Of a stretch of 8,228 bases of DNA, positions 5,514-8,228 are shown piece after piece. Origin of the DNA: Alphaproteobacteria bacterium (lineage in GTDB: Bacteria; Pseudomonadota; Alphaproteobacteria; RS24); the NCBI GenBank assembly GCA_029248825.1, contig JAQWIP010000053.1:1-8228 (forward strand), given 5' to 3'. A model generated the notes under the pieces. That model searched no databases. It worked only from the letters and a program-made list of their open reading frames with translations, and was not told the origin of the DNA. The position numbers and the translations under genes are program-made. The number at the start of each line of letters is the position of its first letter. Position 1 is the stretch's first letter.

Positions 5514-6670
5514 CCAATTTAGAATTTACTTCATCGAGCCAACAGCCCAACGCGCAAGCGCGCGATACGGTGCGCGTGGACTTGGGCGCGCGCAGCTATG
5601 ACATCCTCATTGGCGCCGACCTTTTGCGCCAAGCTGGCAGCTATATTGCGCCGCTTTTGCCGCGCCCCAAAACCGTGATTGTCACCGATACAAATGTCGC
5701 TGAAGCGCATTTAAAAACCCTGCAAAGCGCCTTGGATGGCGCGGGCATCGACCATGCCAGCTATCTTGTGCCAGCGGGCGAGGCGTCGAAAAACCTCTCG
5801 CAGCTCGAAAAATTATGCGACTGGTTGTTGAGCCAAAAAATAGAACGCGAAGATTGCATCCTCGCTTTGGGCGGCGGCGTGATTGGCGATTTGACGGGGT
5901 TTGCCGCGTCTATTTTGCGCCGTGGCACGCGCTTCATTCAAATTCCCACAACGCTTTTGGCGCAAGTCGATAGCTCCATTGGCGGCAAAACGGCGGTCAA
6001 TGCCTCGCTGGGCAAAAACCTCATCGGGGCTTTTCATCAGCCCGATTTAGTGCTGGCCGATATGGATGTGTTGAAAACCCTGCCGCCGCGCGAGTTGCGC
6101 GCGGGCTATGCCGAGATTGTCAAATATGGCGCGCTCAGCGACCTCGGGTTTTTCGACTGGTTGGAAGCCAATGGCGAAAAAGTTCTCGCGCTCGATACCC
6201 AAAGCGTGGCCTATGCGGTGGCGCAAAGTTGCCGCGCCAAAGCTGCCATTGTGGCGCGCGATGAGCGCGAAGCAGGCGAGCGGGCTTTGCTTAACCTCGG
6301 CCATACATTCGGCCATGCGTTTGAAAAAATAACCGGCTATGGCGAGGCTTTGCTGCACGGCGAAGCGGTGGCTTATGGCATGGTTTTGGCGTTTGCTTTC
6401 TCGGCGCATCGCGGCGAGTGCGACCCGCAAGACGCCCAGCGTTTGCGCGCACACCTCGAGGCCTGCGGCCTGCCCGCCAGCATGGCGCAAGTCGGCAATG
6501 GCGTCTTTGGCGTCGACGCGCTGCTTGACGCTATGGGGCAAGATAAAAAAGTAAAAGCGGGTAAAATGCGTTTCATTTTGGCGCGCGCGCTGGGCGACAC
6601 TTATATCGCCGATGATGTTAGCGCGCAGGCTTTGCATCCGTTTTTAATAGCGCAAGGAGCGCACGCCTAA
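5510..6670 (+). CDS. aroB: 3-dehydroquinate synthase
   Basis: The enzyme converts DAHP to 3-dehydroquinate, the second shikimate-pathway step, using NAD and a divalent metal (Zn or Co) in the cytoplasm. The product is 386 residues, slightly longer than the usual 360-370 because of a polar N-terminal tail of about 20 residues. The Rossmann-like part carries the NAD loop G-G-G-V-I-G-D-L-T-G (121-130), P-T-T-L-L-A-Q-V-D-S-S-I-G-G-K (146-160), and N-L-I-G-A-F-H-Q-P (170-178). The metal ligands expected from the Aspergillus enzyme are E202 (in A-E-I-V-K-Y-G), H265 (G-H-T-F-G-H-A) and H283 (L-H-G-E-A-V); K205 and H269 match active-site residues. The ATG at 5510 has no good ribosome site of its own and overlaps the leader ORF stop. 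No other start codon lies in frame back to the aroK stop. The stop TAA overlaps the next ATG by one base. Confidence 0.96.
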   Translation: MTNLEFTSSSQQPNAQARDTVRVDLGARSYDILIGADLLRQAGSYIAPLLPRPKTVIVTDTNVAEAHLKTLQSALDGAGIDHASYLVPAGEASKNLSQLEKLCDWLLSQKIEREDCILALGGGVIGDLTGFAASILRRGTRFIQIPTTLLAQVDSSIGGKTAVNASLGKNLIGAFHQPDLVLADMDVLKTLPPRELRAGYAEIVKYGALSDLGFFDWLEANGEKVLALDTQSVAYAVAQSCRAKAAIVARDEREAGERALLNLGHTFGHAFEKITGYGEALLHGEAVAYGMVLAFAFSAHRGECDPQDAQRLRAHLEACGLPASMAQVGNGVFGVDALLDAMGQDKKVKAGKMRFILARALGDTYIADDVSAQALHPFLIAQGAHA

Positions 6671-7944
6671 TGGATGGGTTTTCCGCCGGACTGATTTGGA
6701 CCGCTGGGCTGATTTTCTTTCTTCTGGTGCTGTCGGCCTTTTTGTCAGGCTCGGAAACCGCGCTGACCGCCACCAGCAAGGCGCGCATGTTGCATTTGCA
6801 GCAAGAAGGCAAACGCCGCGCCCGTTGGGTTATTATTTTGCTAGAGCAAAAAGAACGCCTCCTCGGCGCCATTCTGCTCGGCAATAATCTGGTCAATATC
6901 ATGGCCTCGGCTTTGGCCACGCGCGTGTTCCTCGAGATGTTTGGCGAGAGCGGCGTGGTCTATGCCACGTTGATGATGACCGCTCTGGTGGTTATCTTCG
7001 CGGAAGTTCTGCCCAAAACCTATGCCATTTTAGCGCCCGATGCGACGGCCTTGCGCGCCTCGGGGCCTTTACGGGTTTTGCTATTTGTCTTGGCGCCCGT
7101 CACCATTGCTTTGGCGTTTATTTCGCGCACGCTTTTGCGGGTCACGGGATTGGCCAAAAGCGCCAGCCTGAGCCTTGTGCCAGCGGTGGAAGAAATTCGC
7201 GGCGCCATTGATTTGCATCACCAAGAAGGCGCCGTGCATAAAGGCGACCGCGATATGCTGGGCGGCATTCTCGACCTTGGCGATACGCAAGTCGAAGAAA
7301 TTATGATCCACCGCAACGCGATGGAAACCATAGATGTCAGCCAGCCGAGCGATGAAATTGTCAAACAGGTTTTGGCCAGCCCCTATACGCGCATTCCGCT
7401 GTGGCGCGACGACCCCGAAAATATTATTGGCGTGCTGCACGCCAAAGATTTGCTGCGCGCGCTGGCTACCAATCCGGTGGGGCCATCGGGCATTGATATT
7501 GCCAATATCGCCATCGCGCCGTGGTTCGTGCCGGAGACGACTTCCCTGAGCGAGCAGTTAAATGCTTTCCGCTCGCGTAAAGCGCATTTCGCCCTCGTCG
7601 TCGATGAATATGGCGCCATTATGGGCATTGTGACGATGGAAGATATTCTCGAAGAAATCGTCGGCTCCATCGATGATGAACACGACCGCCCCGACACGAT
7701 GTTGCGCCGCAAACCCGACGGCACGCTGGAAGTTTCTGGCGCGCTGTCGATACGCGATTTAAACCGCGAAATGGGCTGGAGCCTGCCCGATAGCGAGGCC
7801 AGCTCGGTGGCCGGACTGATTATCCATGAGGCGCGGGTTATTCCCGAAATTGGCCAAGTGTTTGAGTTTCACGGCGCGCGGTTTCGCATTATCAGCCGTC
7901 AGCAGAACCGGATTTTGCAAGTCCGCATCACCAAAGCCGATTAG
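6670..7944 (+). CDS. CNNM/CorC-type membrane protein with DUF21, CBS pair and CorC_HlyC domains
   Basis: This is a 424-residue inner-membrane protein of the family often annotated hemolysin C or CorC; characterised relatives take part in Mg2+ (or Co2+) transport. The N-terminal DUF21/CNNM domain (about 8-190) has several hydrophobic segments (about 8-26, 64-88, 98-120, 135-160) and the hallmarks S-G-S-E-T-A-L-T-A (26-34), L-L-G-N-N-L-V-N (69-76) and A-E-V-L-P-K-T (111-117). A CBS pair (about 212-337) includes P-Y-T-R-I-P-L-W (238-245), V-D-E-Y-G (311-315) and G-I-V-T-M-E-D-I-L-E-E-I-V-G (319-332). The C-terminal CorC_HlyC domain covers about 345-424. The start overlaps the aroB stop as TAATG, so it is coupled to aroB. 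Evidence for real haemolysis in this family is poor; ion transport is the safer reading. It ends TAG, overlapping the convergent bolA stop by 4 nt. Confidence 0.93.
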   Translation: MDGFSAGLIWTAGLIFFLLVLSAFLSGSETALTATSKARMLHLQQEGKRRARWVIILLEQKERLLGAILLGNNLVNIMASALATRVFLEMFGESGVVYATLMMTALVVIFAEVLPKTYAILAPDATALRASGPLRVLLFVLAPVTIALAFISRTLLRVTGLAKSASLSLVPAVEEIRGAIDLHHQEGAVHKGDRDMLGGILDLGDTQVEEIMIHRNAMETIDVSQPSDEIVKQVLASPYTRIPLWRDDPENIIGVLHAKDLLRALATNPVGPSGIDIANIAIAPWFVPETTSLSEQLNAFRSRKAHFALVVDEYGAIMGIVTMEDILEEIVGSIDDEHDRPDTMLRRKPDGTLEVSGALSIRDLNREMGWSLPDSEASSVAGLIIHEARVIPEIGQVFEFHGARFRIISRQQNRILQVRITKAD

Positions 7945-8228
7945 CCGTCTTGGGCGTCGCGCGCGGCTTCCTCGGGCGATTTCAACTTCATGGCCAGCGC
8001 ATGTACGCTGGCGTCCAGCTCGGCTTTTAACACATCCATAACGCCGCGTTGGCGTTGCAGGCGCGAGACGCCTGCAAAGCTGGCGGCGACCATGCGAACG
8101 CGAAAATGCGTCTCGCCCGATTGCCCCTCGGCGGTTGGCGCAACGCCTGCATGGCCTTCGTGCAAATGCGATTCGTCGAGAACCTCTAAATGCTCGGGGG
8201 CATAGGCTTTGGTTAATTTTTCTTCTAT
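7941..8228 (-). CDS. bolA: BolA family protein, C-terminal part (N-terminus outside window)
   Basis: The final 95 codons are visible and the frame is open to the right edge. BolA proteins bind monothiol glutaredoxins through a shared [2Fe-2S] cluster and act in iron/Fe-S homeostasis; some affect envelope gene expression. Hallmarks here: I-E-E-K-L-T at the edge, P-E-H-L-E-V-x-D-E-S-H-L-H-x-G-H, G-E-T-H-F-R-V-R, F-A-G-V-S-R-L-Q-R-Q-R, and S-V-H-A-L-A-M-K with the conserved C-terminal His. The usual R-H-R motif reads R-Q-R (see findings). The complete protein probably starts only a few codons beyond the window. A TTG at 8165 is in frame but lies inside the conserved domain, so it is not the start. 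The acidic tail after K-S-P-E-E-A is short. The gene converges on the CNNM gene with a 4-nt overlap. Confidence 0.92.
   Translation of the reverse strand: MEEKLTKAYAPEHLEVLDESHLHEGHAGVAPTAEGQSGETHFRVRMVAASFAGVSRLQRQRGVMDVLKAELDASVHALAMKLKSPEEAARDAQDG
8055..8077. repeat. Perfect 9-bp inverted repeat inside bolA
   Basis: TTGCAGGCG and CGCCTGCAA flank a 5-nt spacer (8064-8068), giving a strong GC-rich hairpin within the bolA codons for F-A-G-V-S-R-L-Q. There is no T-run on either side, so it is not a canonical intrinsic terminator. It lies about 110 nt past the CNNM stop on the plus strand and could still slow or stabilise the end of that transcript. Confidence 0.5.

Noticed and set aside
6047..6637. 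196-codon minus-strand frame over aroB
   Set aside because: Antisense to intact dehydroquinate synthase with metal ligands; no independent support.

Overview
The window looks like ordinary core chromosome from an alphaproteobacterium, moderately GC-rich. Two things point there. The Xer recombinase and BolA-type proteins have alphaproteobacterial character. The gene order xerD / aroK-aroB-CNNM(CorC)-bolA, with xerD divergent from aroK, is one I recall from several alphaproteobacterial genomes (from memory, not checked here). I see no insertion sequence, integrase of mobile type, tRNA, rRNA or CRISPR array, and coding density is very high.

Layout: (1) At the left edge lies the 3' end of a plus-strand epoxide-hydrolase-type alpha/beta hydrolase. 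It converges on, and overlaps by 4 nt, (2) a four-gene minus-strand cluster. Read from 4753 down to 286, this cluster is: a 45-residue one-pass membrane protein; a 794-residue exported protein of unknown function; xerD (chromosome dimer resolution); and accA (acetyl-CoA carboxylase carboxyltransferase alpha). Spacing is tight (23 nt, 8-nt overlap, 25 nt), so they are probably one operon. (3) A 162-nt divergent intergenic region (4754-4915) must hold the promoters for both directions; it contains a perfect 10-bp palindrome. (4) A plus-strand operon runs aroK - aroB - CNNM/CorC-type membrane protein. aroK and aroB are two shikimate-pathway enzymes. aroB is probably coupled to a 10-codon leader ORF whose TGA overlaps the aroB ATG, and the CNNM gene starts inside the aroB stop (TAATG). 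(5) At the right edge, minus-strand bolA enters from outside the window and again overlaps its convergent neighbour by exactly 4 nt.

How the genes work together: AroB makes 3-dehydroquinate and AroK phosphorylates shikimate, two non-adjacent steps toward chorismate. AccA commits acetyl-CoA to fatty-acid synthesis with AccB/C/D encoded elsewhere. XerD acts with XerC at dif. BolA usually pairs with a monothiol glutaredoxin in Fe-S/iron handling. The least understood part is the exported protein and its small membrane partner at the head of the xerD-accA cluster. I found no clearly new multi-gene system. The best leads are this pair, the aroK/aroB junction, and two residue substitutions in otherwise well conserved proteins (AccA V207, and the BolA RQR motif).
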